Source: Hyphodiscus hymeniophilus (lineage: Eukaryota > Ascomycota > Leotiomycetes > Helotiales > Hyphodiscaceae). From it: DNA of 64,000 nt. Location of the stretch: the NCBI GenBank assembly GCA_016508695.1, contig VNKQ01000007.1, positions 1,860,001-1,924,000 of the forward strand, read 5' to 3'. Both the position numbers and the translations under genes were made by a program. Positions 1-13,655 of this stretch are shown here, piece by piece (position 1 is the stretch's first letter; each line of letters starts with the position of its first letter). Below the pieces are notes generated by a model. That model ran no database searches. It was not told where the DNA came from and saw nothing but the letters and a program-made list of their open reading frames with translations.

Positions 1-1449
1 GTTGGTGGATGGATGGGTTGCGGGATGCGTGGAGTGCTTGCTATTGGCTGCGTGGGCGGATGAGAGATGCCAATGGTAAGTGCTTGCGTGGTCAGTGGAG
101 CGAAAAGGGCACAGAAGCCTGGTGGAGGAGGCATGGCAACGGCGCGACTTCGTGCGAGAGTGCGAGGTCAGGTCGTACTGGAATAGATGGTGCATTGGGG
201 GCTGGAACTGCGGGGCGATTTATGTGTGAGTTGATGAGCTGGGTGTGGCTCGCTGGCGTGGCTTGATTACCTATGAGAGCGAAAACCCGAAGGACGCTGA
301 GGTACTCTGAGCGTTTGCATTTTACAAGGGAAGGGAAGGGAAGGGAGCTAGATCTGATCCTCGTTGGACCTTCGTATGGCCGACTCCGTAGCGTGTTGGC
401 TTGGTATCTATCTGGCATTCTGGCTAAAGGCGAGAATCGAGATGATGCAGAGGTTAGAGTGCTGACACGATGGATGATTCGATATAGTGAGATTGATTGC
501 GAGGGGGGTTCTGATCTGTATCGGTATCTGGAGGGTATACCAGCCAATGCTTTTCGACTTCAAGAACATTCATTTCAGGTGGAATGCATTTGTTCGTGAA
601 TCAAGTGGTTACAAAACATAGGGTAGGATAGTTAAGGTTATCAAAAATATCAAAAGATTGAAAGTGACAATTGAGTATGAGATGTGAATCTGGTAATTTA
701 TATTTTATCTCGTTTCGATCATATCTCGTCAAATGATATACATCCAAACTCTCAGTTGCGACTCCTAGGGAGCCACAAAACGTATATTGTCAGGCCGAAG
801 CCGATCATGAATCAACAGTAGAAACCCTCTACCATCCTTAACACCCTTCATCACCACCAAGCCCAGCCAGGGTATAGCGAAGCACCGAGATATGTACAAT
901 GCAGATGGGAAGGCATCTGTCTTAACGTGGGTAGGGACAACAGACTCCGGTGCCAACGATCTCTTCGCTGCAATGCTTCCCATTCCAGGCATACCAGCCA
1001 TTCCAAAACTCCGAGCAAGAAAAAAAACCATCAAAATTTAAGCAGATCTTGGACCCTCAAACGTGATCTTTCCCCCTTTTAACGCTTCGTGAAACATGAA
1101 TTCAAACAGCCGCAGCGCCATGCTGAAGACGACAAAAGAGATGAGTAGACTTTGTACAGGAGTGATATAACGACATGATTGTTTTTGAAATTAAAATCCG
1201 TTTTCGTTTTTGGAACTTTTTGCCGCCGGCAATGGCATGGAGGACTCCGAGGGACTGGTAAGTCTGAGCAATCCACCAGCAGGGGCTGGCGACTTCAGTA
1301 AATCTCCTTGAGTGTTCTAGGGAAGAGGGATCCTTTCCGAGGGCTTGCCAGGGTCTTTGTATCCGAATAGTCCAAGCGGGATGGTAGATAGAACAGAGTA
1401 GAAGCAAAAGCAACAAACATGTTCGTACCAAGCACGCCAATGAGACAAC
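1..1449. other. Left edge, no supported gene
   Basis: Several short open frames exist on both strands, but none shows a recognisable motif, protein-like composition or convincing splice sites. Part of it (about 700-1449) is probably the 3' untranslated and terminator region of the minus-strand kinase that ends at 1450. Confidence 0.5.
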
Positions 1450-2992
1450 TCAATACCAGCCGCTGGTGGCAGCAAACTGATTATGAGCTAAGTAGAAGGG
1501 ATAGTGCTGGGGAGGGGGAGTGTAACAGGGTTGATAGGTATGCGGCACGGCTTGGAGCCTGTCAAAGTGGTTTTGTTGATGTGGACCCCAATATTGGTAC
1601 GGATGTGATTTGGCAGGAACAGAGCTTAGGTAAGTGGGTTCCTGAGGGAGAACGTATTGCTGTTGGGGGAATTGAACGATTGGGCGGTTGTTAGGAATTG
1701 CCGGCCTTCTTTCCTTTGGTTGGACTGGGAACGCAATCTTGGGAGTATCCACGGGGGATTCCGCGACTTCGCATGGCATATCAAGATCTATATCAAATTC
1801 TTGCTCCATGACGGAATCTTCTGAGTCGTAGTTGGAGTCGAGATCTTCCTCAGATGAATCGCTCAAATCGGCGTTGGAAAATATGGAATCCGCGTCCGAG
1901 CACGAGGAAACAGGAGACGGTGCGTCGTAGAGGTCGGAGGAACATGGCGAGTGTGGAGGGGTGGCCTGTTGGATGGCAGTCGACTTGGTTGCCATTTGTT
2001 GAGGTGGTGCGGTGAAGTGATTACACTCGAAGATGCGACGTTTCAGCTGGCCAACCGTGATCCTTTCCTCTGGGTCGCGCTCGAAGATCATGCCAAGAAT
2101 GTCGTTCAGTTCATCCGACAAAGGCAGAATGGTCTTCAAGAAATCACGATTCCTTGTAAAAGCCTTGTACGTGGAATCCGCAACGGAGGCTTGCTTCCAT
2201 GGATTGCGGCCACATGTCAGGTTGACAAGTATAACACCCAAGGACCATATATCGTTGGGGGCACATCGGTATGATGGCTTCCTTGACTGATCCAGACATT
2301 CTGAACGAGACGGAGCTGGTTAGTGGGTGCAGAGGGGGGAGGGACAAACAAGAGGGCCTACCTGGGCTCATGTAGAAGGTCGATCCACATCCGTGGTCCT
2401 CAGACTCTGGATCTGTCGTCGCGAGGCCGAAGTCTGCGAGCAGAACTTGATCCTTGGAAACCAAAATGTTCTCAGGCTTGAGATCCCGGTGATAGATTCC
2501 CAGATTGTGGCAATGTTCCACGGCATTCAGGATCTGGAGAAAGGCCCTCCGGATTGAGTTATCATCACTGACATACAGACCTCTCTCGGTGATGTTCGAA
2601 AACAGGTCACCTTCCGGGCAGTATTCTAGGATAACATATGTGCAGTCCTTGTCGTCCTCAATCTTCAGCATCGACACAATGTTAGGATGCGCGGATGCAG
2701 CATAGTGGAGTTGGATCTCCCTTGACTGAAATTCCTTTTGACGACGATCCAAGGGTTCTCCGTTTGCATTGGTCTTGCTCAGAGCTTTGACCGCGTACCA
2801 AATACCAGTGGAATGGTGGTATGCTGAATAGACAACGCCATATGCGCCGGTGCCCAATATCGCCTTCAACTCCAGGGAGGATCCGAGGAATTTACCTATG
2901 CGTGATTCAGGTGTAGGAGGAAGACAACGGGAAACCGGATGATATTGTTGGGGTGGTGGTGTAGAGGGAGGTGTTAACAATGCATTGGGCAT
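1450..2992 (-). CDS. Serine/threonine protein kinase, Ran1/Ksp1/Sks1-like
   Basis: The model has two exons, 2992-2362 and 2300-1450. The 61-nt intron (2301-2361) has GTAGGC/TTCAG borders, and splicing joins MSP to ECLDQ in the activation segment; the product is 493 aa. All kinase landmarks are visible: Gly-rich loop GTGAYG near residues 47-52, VAIK-type Lys69 in YAVKA, HRD at 168-170 in YHRDLKPEN, and DFG at 187-189. The stretch NDIWSLGVILVNLTCGRNPW is diagnostic of the fungal Ran1/Pat1-Vhs1-Sks1-Ksp1 group, whose members act in nutrient signalling, the meiosis switch and filamentous growth. The N-terminus is Pro-rich. The C-terminal ~150 residues are acidic and Ser-rich, then Pro/Gln/Tyr-rich, so probably disordered. 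A run of ten T (sense strand) ends 3 nt before the ATG. The long empty region upstream may hold a long leader and regulatory sites. The kinase assignment is very secure, the subgroup fairly secure, and the pathway is inference. Confidence 0.93.
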
Positions 2993-5900
2993 GGCAAAAA
3001 AAAAACCCGAATGTCAAAGTCCTGTGGAAGGGATAAGAGTCCTATCTGGTTCGAGAGAACAGAAAGAAAAACGACCAGGAGCTCCAAATGGTTCGAGTAT
3101 TAAGGACTGGGGCCTTTTTCCTTTCTTCGAAGCCTGGTATGGTGGTACTGATGGATGAGGGAGGAGAGGGAGAAGGCCAACAAGAAGGAAGTCGTGAGCG
3201 GATAGTGGTGGTGGAGGTGGTGGTATGCGCAACGGTGAGGGAGAGTGGTGAAGTGAACGGAAGTGGTGATGGGGAGAAGTTGATGGAGAAAGTTGATGTT
3301 GATGTTGACGTTGACGAGAGGTTGTGAGTCTGGTAGAGCTAAATCGAGGCGGGGGGGGGGAGTTCGTCATATGAAGTGGTTCAAGTGGGTGGAGCGAGTT
3401 GGGTGGGAAGGAGTGTGTGTGCACTGGTGCAGTGTTTGTCGAGAGACGCCTAGGGTGCTGGGTGGCCCGGGGCACGGTGTATGGGTGAGGCTTGAGCTCA
3501 GTCTGTGGGCAGTGGGCACCGGGCGGAGGATGGTAGTACAGTACTGTATGGTAGTATGATCTACTAACTGTATGGATAGTAGAAAGGATTATCGAACAGT
3601 GCATGGACTGGGGGGGAGAGTGGTGATGATGGTTGTAACGCTATCCCTTGAGCAGTTTACGGGGCATAGAGGAGAGTCAACACCAATTCGAGAAGCAGGG
3701 CGAGAACATTTGTCTCTACTCCGTAGTTTCGACGGATACGGGGGGCTCGCTACTAATTTGGGAGAGAGCCACTCACAAGGTACCATAGCGAGAAAATACA
3801 GACTAGTAGCCAAGGGTTAGCGGGTTTCTTACTTCACTAGGAAAAGAAAAGCAGAAAAGCAGAAAAGCCATCCTTGCCCCCAGAAGGCTCAACTTGCTCA
3901 AGTCATGAATGCGTAACGAAATGCGCAAGAATAGCAGCAGGGATTTCGTATAGTGTGATTTGTGACTGGTGATCCACCATTCCCCGCCGACTATCCATCC
4001 CCCTTGGCTCGAGGAAGGCAATATGCACTAGGCACTACTAGGCACGACAGGAAGGCAGGAAGGGAGGCAGGGAAGGGCAGGGCTGGGCGAGGCGGGCGAG
4101 ATGAGCGTTAGGATGGACGGATATGGAGTAAGCGTGAGAGTGAGAGTGAGCGAAGAAGAAGAGAGAAGGGAGACAAGCGAATAGCAACAAACGGAGCCGA
4201 CACCTCGTACCCACCCTGTGCCCACAGTCCCATCCATCCACGCACATACTTACATACGCACGGCACACTCCTACGTGGAATCTGTAAGTCGTGAGATTAT
4301 GGGTGTGCCCATGGAATGTGTAGCCGATACGAGCGTGTGAGTGGATGTGGCACGGCTTGCAAAGTTGCAGGCCATGCCCACATCCACCATGGCTGCATGC
4401 CTGTTTGCGTCGTGTTGTTTGTGGCGTCTCCTGTTCCATTCGCCTGCAGAAGGCAGTAGTCGGTCAGTCGGTCAGTCTGTCAATCAATCAGTCAATCAGT
4501 CGATTTCAGTCAGTCGGCTTTGCTCGTCAGTTGTCTTGTAGCCTGGTATGGGGCTGCCGGTCGCATGAATTTCGCTATGCCCAGGTCAGACATCATCTGA
4601 GACCACGACTGAGACTCCCCCGATGCTCATCATGGAGATCGTAAGCCTTGTGGTCAGTCAGGACACCGTTGCCAAAACTGAGGTGGATTCTTCTCTATTT
4701 CGAGCCTTGTTGTACTGTAACCTCCGTAGGGCTTCTATTAGTTCGATCTCATTTCCCGTGAGCGAAGAGATCCTCTCTTCCTTCAAAATCATCTCGGTTG
4801 TTTGTTCTTTCGGATTTCTGCAGATCTCCCAGGGTCCCGAACAGGAAAGGATAAAGTTAGCCTGTGGGAAGGAATTACCACTGCAGCGTGATGTGTCATG
4901 GTGTCAAGTTAATCGAAAGATCGACGGTTGAACGTTTGGCCAATCTCCGATCCATCCAGTCCTTTCTTCCCTTCCAGACTCTGCAGCAGCAGCAGCGATG
5001 GAAGCCGAAGATCCAGCTAATCAGCAGCCAAGTGGCCAACGCTGTCCCCAAACCTCGCAAGGGTTTCATTTCTCTCATTTGGGCCGCAGCGCCCGAGGGT
5101 CGCATCGATGCTCCCTGACCCTGTCTCTCTGGCGGACCCGAAAACCAAAGCCACTCAATTTCGTTGTCATGTCCACCTCCAACAGGCCCGGTGACCAATA
5201 AGTGGCGGGCCAGCTCAAAAGTGAGGCTGTCCAAGGCTGGATCGTCGGATATGATTGGGTTTTCTGGTGTGTCTCTCTGCATTAGAGTGTGACAGTGGCG
5301 CTCCTGCTCGCGTTGGCGGCCGCCAGATCGAAGAAAAATGGAAGGAGACGAGACAAGGTTCAGGGGGATGACAAAGGAAGCATGTGGTGAAGACACTGAA
5401 GAAGGATCTATTGGATCGGATTCAGTAGTCGGTGTCACCTAGAACACAGAGAAACTTGGTTCTGGCCTAGTTTTGCATCTGCATGGCAGAAGGAGGGTGC
5501 AGAGTACGCTTTGCGACGAGCAACAAAAGTCTGATGGCTGGCCTGTCTCAGGCCAATGACATGCAAACCTCCAGGTATTGGCCAACTCTGCTACTACTCT
5601 TGCCAACGTGCATAATTCTGCGGGCTGGAAAGGCTGGAAATTCAAACTTTCCACACCAAAGCCTCCGCCAAATCGTCACAGCCATGATCGATCGCCATCT
5701 TGACAAGCTGACACTAGTTTTCAAGTAAGAAGCCTAGAGATTATCGAAAGCCTTACTGTGCCTCTTGCCTGTTACGCCCTGCGTCCAGATTCCACAAACA
5801 ACAGTAAGAGCTTGAGGCGTTTTCCGAAGACCTACTGATTCCTCCAGCCTGCCGCTATTCCCGCCTCCCAAAATATACTGTTCTGAATCTGAATCCATGG

Positions 5901-8900
5901 CTCCATGCTCAGTCTCCCATCAGCAATCAAACCGAATTCACAAGGACGGTTGGCCTAGAACGGGACCGCGTGAAGCCGTACTGTATTGCAAACTTACAAG
6001 ACTACGGCCGTTTAGACTTTTACAGCCCCTGAAACTCACCGCTTATTTCCCAGCCGCAGTTTCCTAACGTACAGTACGGAGTTGATTGATTTTAGATTTC
6101 ACATCCATTAGGGAGAATCTTAATATCAAGTAATAAATCAAGTCCCTTGTTTTGATGGGAGGATATTTGAGCGCTTGTCTCGTGTACGGCGCTGGGTCGT
6201 GGTTCCAGTATCGAATTTCTCTCAGAAACCATTCAGGAGGTTGGCATACTATGCACACCCAGAAGTGGCTAATGATCACTTCGGCCTCGAAGCACATCCT
6301 CTTCCCCCATAAAGCGTTTATGCAACCTGAGGACGAGGTACGATCTGTACCGCCCTTCTATCTATTCCTTCCACACCCCCAACAAACACCGTCGCCGTCT
6401 CACTGCATGCATCTCCAACCATCGCATTTACCAAGATGCAGTCCCCAGGGCTCCCAGCACAATGCATCCTGCCTCGTCGTCTGCCACCTGGAAAGGCTCA
6501 TCACCAAAGGGTCCCATCCGAATCTTACATACAGCCTCGACCTGCCTGCTCTGTCACGCCCCCATCGCCAATTCGTACTACTGTAGCAGCGCGGCTGGAC
6601 AAGTGCATATTGGGTCTCTGCCTACATACCTGTCTCGACCAGTAGTATTTCGTACCTTCATATCTACACTGCAATTCCATACCGTAACATGAGCACAACC
6701 ACAACATAACCTCAGATATCACAATAAGCACCTTTCCAGTTTTAGTGGCAAAACGTACCCCAGGTTTTTTCTCGTGCTGCTTCGTACAACATTACACAAG
6801 AAGAAAACATCTCATCCCAGCCTCGTTTTCTGTCGAAACGACCTGTTAGGTCCCGCTATATGAAATATCCAACCTCGCCATTGAGTTTCCAGGAAACTTG
6901 AATAAATATGGTCCGGAAATAGAGACTATACTCAGCAAGTGCAAGGCATGTTTCCTCCTCTCCGCGGCTGGATGATTTGGAGGGTCCATTTCCTGTTCCG
7001 TTCGTTCTCCTAAAGGGACGACGCAGGTCTATTGCTTTGCAAGAGAAGTAGACATGTGACCGTTTCAGATTCTGTACATGCACGTGTGTGCCGCCTTATT
7101 ACATTAACACATGTGGAAGCTATATCCAACGTCCATCCATGGCGCTCTAAAGCAGGCAGAAGCAGGCAGAAGCAGAATGCGGTGGTTGAACCCATTCCAG
7201 AGATAAGCTTAGTAGCAGGCAAGGCACGCCACGAGGATTTCGAAACGGATCACAGCGTCACGGGAATAACCCGATGTCGAGGCGGCTACGTAGGCGCTTC
7301 GCAAAACGCGTTCGTGGCGCAAGCTCAGCATCAAACTCCTCTCCTCCCGCCGAATCATCGCCTTCCTACTCTCTCGGTTGCCTTTAGTCACCCTTTACAC
7401 CAGCAACGGCTAGGATGAGAACCATCGTGTCCAAAATAAACCACTCCATATGATGCGGGTTTAAGCAATGCTGGTGCGTTGGTGATGAGATACGATAGAT
7501 GAAGGATGATATCCTCTTGGGTGCGGACCCGATTACCTCGGTCTTGATTGATTCTCACCTCGCTATCCCAATGGATGCAAAAGGTGTAGCAGCAGGGCTT
7601 ACTTTCTATTTTAAGCCTCACCCGCCGGCCCATTCTCCCGAGTTCAGATAATCGGGGGACGAGGATCTGCAAGGTTCGTTCACCAACATCTATTCATAAG
7701 CTTCATTTCGAGCATCTCTGTCTGCATAAGCATATCGCTTCATTCCTCGTCTGGATATCGGCATGCGCTGGGCACGTAGGCGATATAAGCATGTTTCTAT
7801 TCCGGGCCGCATAGGCAGGATTCGCGCGGGGAAACCGTCTCACGCTTCCTCACTCGCTTCTTTACCGCCCTTGAGCCCTTTCCAAGCAGGGACACTTTGA
7901 AAGGCACGCTGTGCGTGATGGGGTTTGGAATCTTTTTCAGTTATTTTGGTGGCGCTTGTAACGGCTACGAAAGTTACCAGATTCGGGATACTCTCTTCGA
8001 GGCATATTGAATTCCGAGCGTGGATAACTTCGGGCTCCGGGTTGGTTTCTATTCTGGGTCTGGTCGAGCGTGAGCAATCCATTTTGCGCGCAAGCGAGCT
8101 TCCTTCTTTTCCCAGTGGAGTAGAATATAAGCCCTCCCCGACGCCATTGTGATGGGAATTGCATGCTTTGACAGCGCTTACAATCATCAGAGTTGAGAAT
8201 CTTCCTGCATTAATCTACGAATCGGTGTTTGGGAAGACAGCGTCAAGCCCTCGAAGTGTTCTTTCTATTCTGGGTTCCGGATACCCCGCTGATGCTTACC
8301 ACCTTTTCGTTCGCGAGACCCAATCATAAATTCTGTCTTTTGCGACTTGATGTTGAGCGTGTATTTTTGAGGCGTTGCATTGAGTTGTCGCCATGAGAGA
8401 CGAGAGACGAGGGATTGCGGGCTCGGTTTACTGTGTCAGGTATTTGTGCCGACATTCACTGAGGTAGTGTCTTTTCATTGCTATTTTGAGGAAACTTTGG
8501 TTATTGAAATTGGCTTTATGCTCATTTACCACACATCACTCTCTCTTCTTTCCTCACCATGGATTTCGTCTTCCGATGTTCTGTTCTTGAGTTTTCAACA
8601 TCAAATGCTGGGATCTGATGAAGTCCGCAAGCTTCCAGTCTCTCACTCTTGATACTCCATCACCAAAGCATGAGTTTCAAGCCTAATTGTATTCGAATGC
8701 TTGAGCGCCAAGGCCAAATCAATCATCTCCTGCCGCCACGCTCATATACAGGTTCAGGACTATCAATTCCAAGGCCCTGTATCATTGATGATGATGCCAG
8801 TCGAGAGGCAATACGCAACAATCAACCCTTCAACATTCACCCCCAGAACTTGTTTTTGCAATCCACAGCCACCCCATCTGAGTGTGAATCTTCTGCCAGA

Positions 8901-11318
8901 TTAGACAATCATGAACATCAAAATGCCTCGTGGCTTCTGAAATGACTCTGGGTTTCCCGAAATCGAATCATGGAATTTAATCCTGGTATGAATGTGGCAA
9001 GATATTTGCTTCTGCTGTGTCCTGGCGTCGTTCTTGTATAACTTTCCTGCCTGTCATTTTATCTGCTATTGCTCTTTCTCATTTTTTTCATTCGAAGTGT
9101 CAAGAAGATATCCCTACCCGATACTAGCAGATCTCAAAGATGGGGACTGGGATGAAATAAAATGCTACAGATGGTCAGTAGGTTCCTTCCGGTCTATGTT
9201 TGCATGCTGATGATTTCAAGTGCAACATACTCGACCTCTTTGCAGGCCATCAATGACATGTATAAGGAAGACTACCATTCCATTCTACCCACACTTCCTC
9301 CCAACACAACAAAGACAATAATGACAACGACAAAGACTCTCCCGAGCCCACCGGCCACTCCATTGTTTCCTATGAAGGTTACCAATTTTGCTTGTGTGTT
9401 AACTTGGACTCTATCCATATGCCACTGGTCCGGCTGTGCCAGCACGCTAGACCCATGCAAACTGCATTCGCAATACCAATAACTACACAAACACAACAGC
9501 GAAAAGGGTCTCGACAGAAACTGATCAAGAATGACTTCTGCTTGCAGCTTGTTTGATCTGGTTTTAGTCACGCACTGTCTTGTTATAAGCACGGCAGGGG
9601 TTTTTGTAAGTTTCAAGACTACTCTTTCAACGATCTTTCTTCGTAAAAGAGGACTAGCTTCCCATCTTACACACCTGTACACGTATGGTGCAATGAAGAC
9701 TTCTGGGCCGCAGTGTAAATATTGATTGCATGTTACGCATTACGAAATTGCAATCAACCTCGATAATAATCCCTTGCCGCTGGCCCTGATGCCTCGGTAA
9801 AAGGCAATGAGCGAGGCTGGCTCTATATGCCTGCAAACCGTGGAAGCACCGTGGTCATACTCTTTCCTGGACCCACGACTTCGGTCCTGGAATACCCGTA
9901 TGTTGTGATGAGGTAGGAGATGCCGTGCCTGAACCTTGCAGAATTGTGCAAGGGATCACTATTTCCGCAGAAGTTCTCGATTGCATGGTTGATTATTTCC
10001 CAATTACATACCTCTGTTGCAGTGTGATCGCGGGGAACGAGTCTCCGGTTTCCTTCCACTCCGAAGTCTTCCGGTGTATAAGATTGGAGCGATTCACCAT
10101 GATATGACTTGGTCAACAACTCCGGTGTTTTCCGTGATGGGACCTCCGTACATGCTATCATCCGGCTCAAAAGCGACGCCATTGTGGTAGTTTTGAAAGC
10201 TACACTAACCAATCAATCATAGGCAATGTGTACGAGTATCCGAATGCTTTTAGTATGGAGTTTCTTTGACTGTTCTGGGGGTGATCTGCTATTATTTGAC
10301 GGCAAAGGTGTTCGTCAAGCGTAGCGAGGCATGTCACGATCATGCCAAAAGAGGAAACTGTTCGAAAAGGGGTTCCCGTTCGGCAGTAAATGAAGGCTGA
10401 GTATGTCCAAATACCCTCATTCGTCCAAAATTACGAGGATCTTTCTCACGGTCCAACGAACGATCAAGATCCACCCAGGTTTAAAAATAGCATCCAAAGT
10501 TTCAACGATGGCTGAAGCTTACGTGAAGCCCGCAAGGCCAGTAACGACTCACCACATCACATTCCCACCTCCCAGGTCGGCCAAATACCGGGAAATCAAA
10601 GCTACTGCTGCGTCCAGGGCCGCATCCGCCTCTCTGGATCATACAATATCCCAAACTGGTTAAGTAGTGCGCGCATCACCCCTTTTGGAGGGGAGCCAGA
10701 AGATTGAAAACACACATGATTACCTGACGATCTTTAACACTCTCATCGAGTAGCCGTCGGAGGGTCACCAATTCAAAGATACACTGGCGCTACTGGTTTG
10801 TGCAGTCGCGCAACCATCCTATTGTATAGGACCGTGAAGAGGTTCAGGGTGCGAGCTGCATCTGAAGTGCGAGGCGCAATGCTGAGCTCTGTTATCCTGA
10901 TATGCTTTCTGACGTGAGAAGATCGCCAAACTACCCAAAATAAGCCTGCCAGCCCATGCCATCATTTCAGCTAGTTAATCTCTTTTGCCTTTTACCCAAG
11001 AGCAAATGTTTTTGTCTGTTTCTTTTATTTGTCTCATTTCTCCTTCCTCCTTCCTATTGACTCTCTTGTGTACTTCGTTGTGTACTTTCTTGTTTCGTCT
11101 TTTCAAACCTGTGGTACCAGTACGTTCCACGATATCGCGGGAGTAATCTCGCTGTTTGATCGCACGGCACGGCATTGCATTTACGAGTGCCGGAATCCTT
11201 TATCAAAAAAGGTTCAGCCGCTCTGTCATCGAAACGAGCACTTCGAATGAAGTGGATGAGAAGAGGCCCATAATCACGAGACTTCTATCACGTTTTCTGC
11301 CCCAAAAAGCTTTCCATC
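2993..11318. other. 8.3-kb region without a convincing gene
   Basis: No open frame here has family motifs or clean exon joints. The part next to the kinase (3000-4250) is strongly strand-biased and purine-rich on the + strand, including a run of 10 G near 3350. That fits a pyrimidine-rich fungal promoter or leader read from the minus strand. A tetranucleotide repeat lies near 4455-4517. Farther right the composition is mixed, with many stops in all frames. A non-coding RNA or decayed genes cannot be excluded by eye. Confidence 0.5.
4455..4517 (+). repeat. Degenerate tetranucleotide microsatellite (CAGT/CAAT/CGGT)
   Basis: Iterations of GTCN, mostly GTCA and GTCG and partly TCAA, run for about 60 nt, beginning with cggtcagtcggtcagt. 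It is imperfect, so it is probably old and drifting. It lies in intergenic DNA about 1.5 kb upstream of the kinase start. Confidence 0.75.
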
Positions 11319-11954
11319 ATGTCAGTCTTCTTGTCACAACCATCCTTTATGGCACCGCCCTCCTACTCGAGGACGAAGATACAACCGCCATCATGCAAAT
11401 CATCAACACCTACCCCAACCCTTCAACCCCTCAAGGTTGCAACCTCGTTCAATGCCATCAAGAGCCTCACTCGCGTCTTCACGAACTCCACCGCGTCGGC
11501 TTCCACAGCCTCTATTGCTGTCAGCACTACTAGCTCGACAAACACGTCGGCTTCGACTTCACCCTCGTCTTCCTCCATCCATTCTCCAGCTTCTCCCGAG
11601 GATCGAGAGCAACCCAGACCCTCCATCCCACCACCGACTTACTCCCCCATCAAAGCCGCACCCAAACCTCTACACTCACCACCTGCCTACGCAAGCAGCC
11701 CCGGACCGAGACCCTCAACAGGCATCAACCCGCGATCAGACACGTTCATCACCCAAGGGCGAATGATCCCGAGTCAAGGCGAGGGGCCTACACTCCACTA
11801 CGAGGCCGAGGAATGGGAGTTCATGAGAGTCCGCGAGGAGAGGAGAAGGTTTGACGAGCTGGAGGCGGAGCGGGATGAAGATGCTGGATGTTGCGCCCGG
11901 TGGTGGAATGTCCAGTCGGATCCGCTTCCCTGGGGGGCGTTCTACGTGTTTTGA
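11319..11954 (+). CDS. Ser/Thr/Pro-rich hypothetical protein
   Basis: This is a single 211-residue frame starting at an ATG in the context catcATGtc. Residues ~60-140 are almost entirely Ser, Thr, Ala and Pro, with several SP/TP sites, so this part is probably disordered. The last ~50 residues have ordinary composition: a helical, charged EEWEFMRVREERRRFDELEAE stretch, then CCARWW and PWGAFYVF at the end. The PPTY motif in the middle resembles a late-domain or WW-binding site, but this is weak. No signal peptide or membrane span is visible and no family is recognised. The length and the non-random charged C-terminus favour a real gene, but low complexity alone can also produce such a frame. 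Confidence 0.5.
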   Translation: MSVFLSQPSFMAPPSYSRTKIQPPSCKSSTPTPTLQPLKVATSFNAIKSLTRVFTNSTASASTASIAVSTTSSTNTSASTSPSSSSIHSPASPEDREQPRPSIPPPTYSPIKAAPKPLHSPPAYASSPGPRPSTGINPRSDTFITQGRMIPSQGEGPTLHYEAEEWEFMRVREERRRFDELEAERDEDAGCCARWWNVQSDPLPWGAFYVF

Positions 11955-13594
11955 GAAAGTCATGAACGTTCGGGGAAGAGGCGATGTTGGTGGAGATGAG
12001 TTGACTGAGACTGTTTTATGGGGATTATGGAAAGAGAATGGCGGCGAAAAGAGCGAGCGTCGACAATACGATACCCTTACGATGAACGAAAGTACATTTT
12101 TTTTTATCTCTCTACGGGCGGGAGAATTTGTGCCAAATTTACAGACTGGTACTGCAGTGCCATAGATTTCCTTATACAGTATCACTTCTAATATAGAACA
12201 TTTCAAGAAGCATTGCTGCGTTTTCCTTCAGTCCCTTCATGGAAATGTTGATTTCTATCCACGCTCCCCAGAGCAGTCTGACAGGAATTTTGAAATTAGC
12301 TCCATATTGACTGATTTATTCAGAACACGTCAAATCTCACCCATGGATTCTCTAGTCGCAGTTAAGATCATACCAAACTTCTCATCCACGCCCTTTTTTC
12401 CGCCGAGTCCAGAGCTAATCACAAATAAGTCGAGGCAGCATGCTCCCGCCTCCCTCCCTCTCTCCCCATGCCCTCGATGAGCTGGCAGCGTGCTGACGTG
12501 AGGCAGCATCACAACAGGAAACAAGTTACCTTTGAAAGTTGAAACATGCCCGTCCATATGGATCAACTCACGAGTTGCACGGCGCGCTCGATTCCTAATC
12601 AAGCAGCACGGTGCGGTGGACTTTTGGGGGCGACGAGTTCTCTATCCTTGATTCGCCGGGCGAGGGATTCGCCTTCTTCCATTGTGGCGACTATATCAGC
12701 AGCCAGAGTTGAGCGTTGGAAAGTGCAGCTTCTCTTTCTGATAAATTCGAGAGGTGTATTCATTGTCTCGGGCCTATCGATGCGCGGACGAGAGGTTGTC
12801 GGTCGAATGCGCTGATAGCTTCTGCAGCCGCGCTGACAGAAACCACTGCCATGAAGTTGAGCCGGTCTCTGGCGACATACTTCTCGTGTTTGTTACGCAT
12901 TGCCAGGGCGAAAATGCCAGCATCGGGTTTTCCTTCTAAAGACAGACCAAGAGACCAGTGGCACGTACTGTTGCGCGCTGATTGACATCGAGACTTCCAC
13001 CAGTCCTTCCTCCTACCGACCTAATAACCCGAAGTCATATCTTCTAAAACACCCAGCCTGCGCATCTACCTATATTCAAGACCAATAAGCAAATAATCCA
13101 ATCTTTCATATGCCAATCTTCATCACTAACATGCAAGCCGTGGTATGCATCGCCGACTAGCTACTGCCATTCGATATAGAGCCTACCTATGAACGAATCT
13201 CCATGCTACCGCTGTCTACCGATGGTGCATTTCAGCAATAAGAAGCAGGTGTTGGGCGATTGTTGATCGCGGTAACACTCTCGCCCAGGATTCGACGCCC
13301 GACTTATGCAATGCGGGTATTGGCAGGTCTTCTACCTGTTGCGTACGGTTCGCATGATTTGACACTTGAAGAGGAAAGAGAAAAGAGTTGAAACATACTC
13401 TGCTTCTTATCTTCACCACCAGGTCATGCTGAAACTAGAACCATTTGCCATGCAGACAAACCAACCTTGACCTTCTCCCACCTCACAGTTCACACTTCAC
13501 AGCTTGGCGGTGACTCAACCACTGTCGTCTCTCCTGCCACCCCTTCACTCCTTCACTCCGTCATGAAATAGCACTCGTTCCTAAACTTCCCTCA

Positions 13595-13655
13595 TCTCTC
13601 CCCCTTCCTCTCCCCTTCCTCTCCCCTTTCTCCTCTTCCTCTTCTTCCTCTTCTC
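13595..13655 (+). repeat. 61-nt polypyrimidine tract
   Basis: There is an uninterrupted run of C and T (tctcccccttcctctcccc and onwards). Such CT tracts are common just upstream of transcription starts in filamentous fungi, yet no + strand gene follows nearby. It may be a promoter without a recognised gene or simple low-complexity sequence. Confidence 0.7.

Noticed and set aside
3014..3604. 196-codon minus-strand frame rich in His, Pro, Ser and Thr upstream of the kinase
   Set aside because: Composition follows the strand-biased pyrimidine-rich leader DNA; no motif, and it lies where a leader or promoter is expected.
9823..10212. 129-codon minus-strand frame (MVSVAFKTTTMASLL...)
   Set aside because: Looks mildly protein-like and contains a GTATGT donor, but no acceptor restores a longer frame and no domain is visible.
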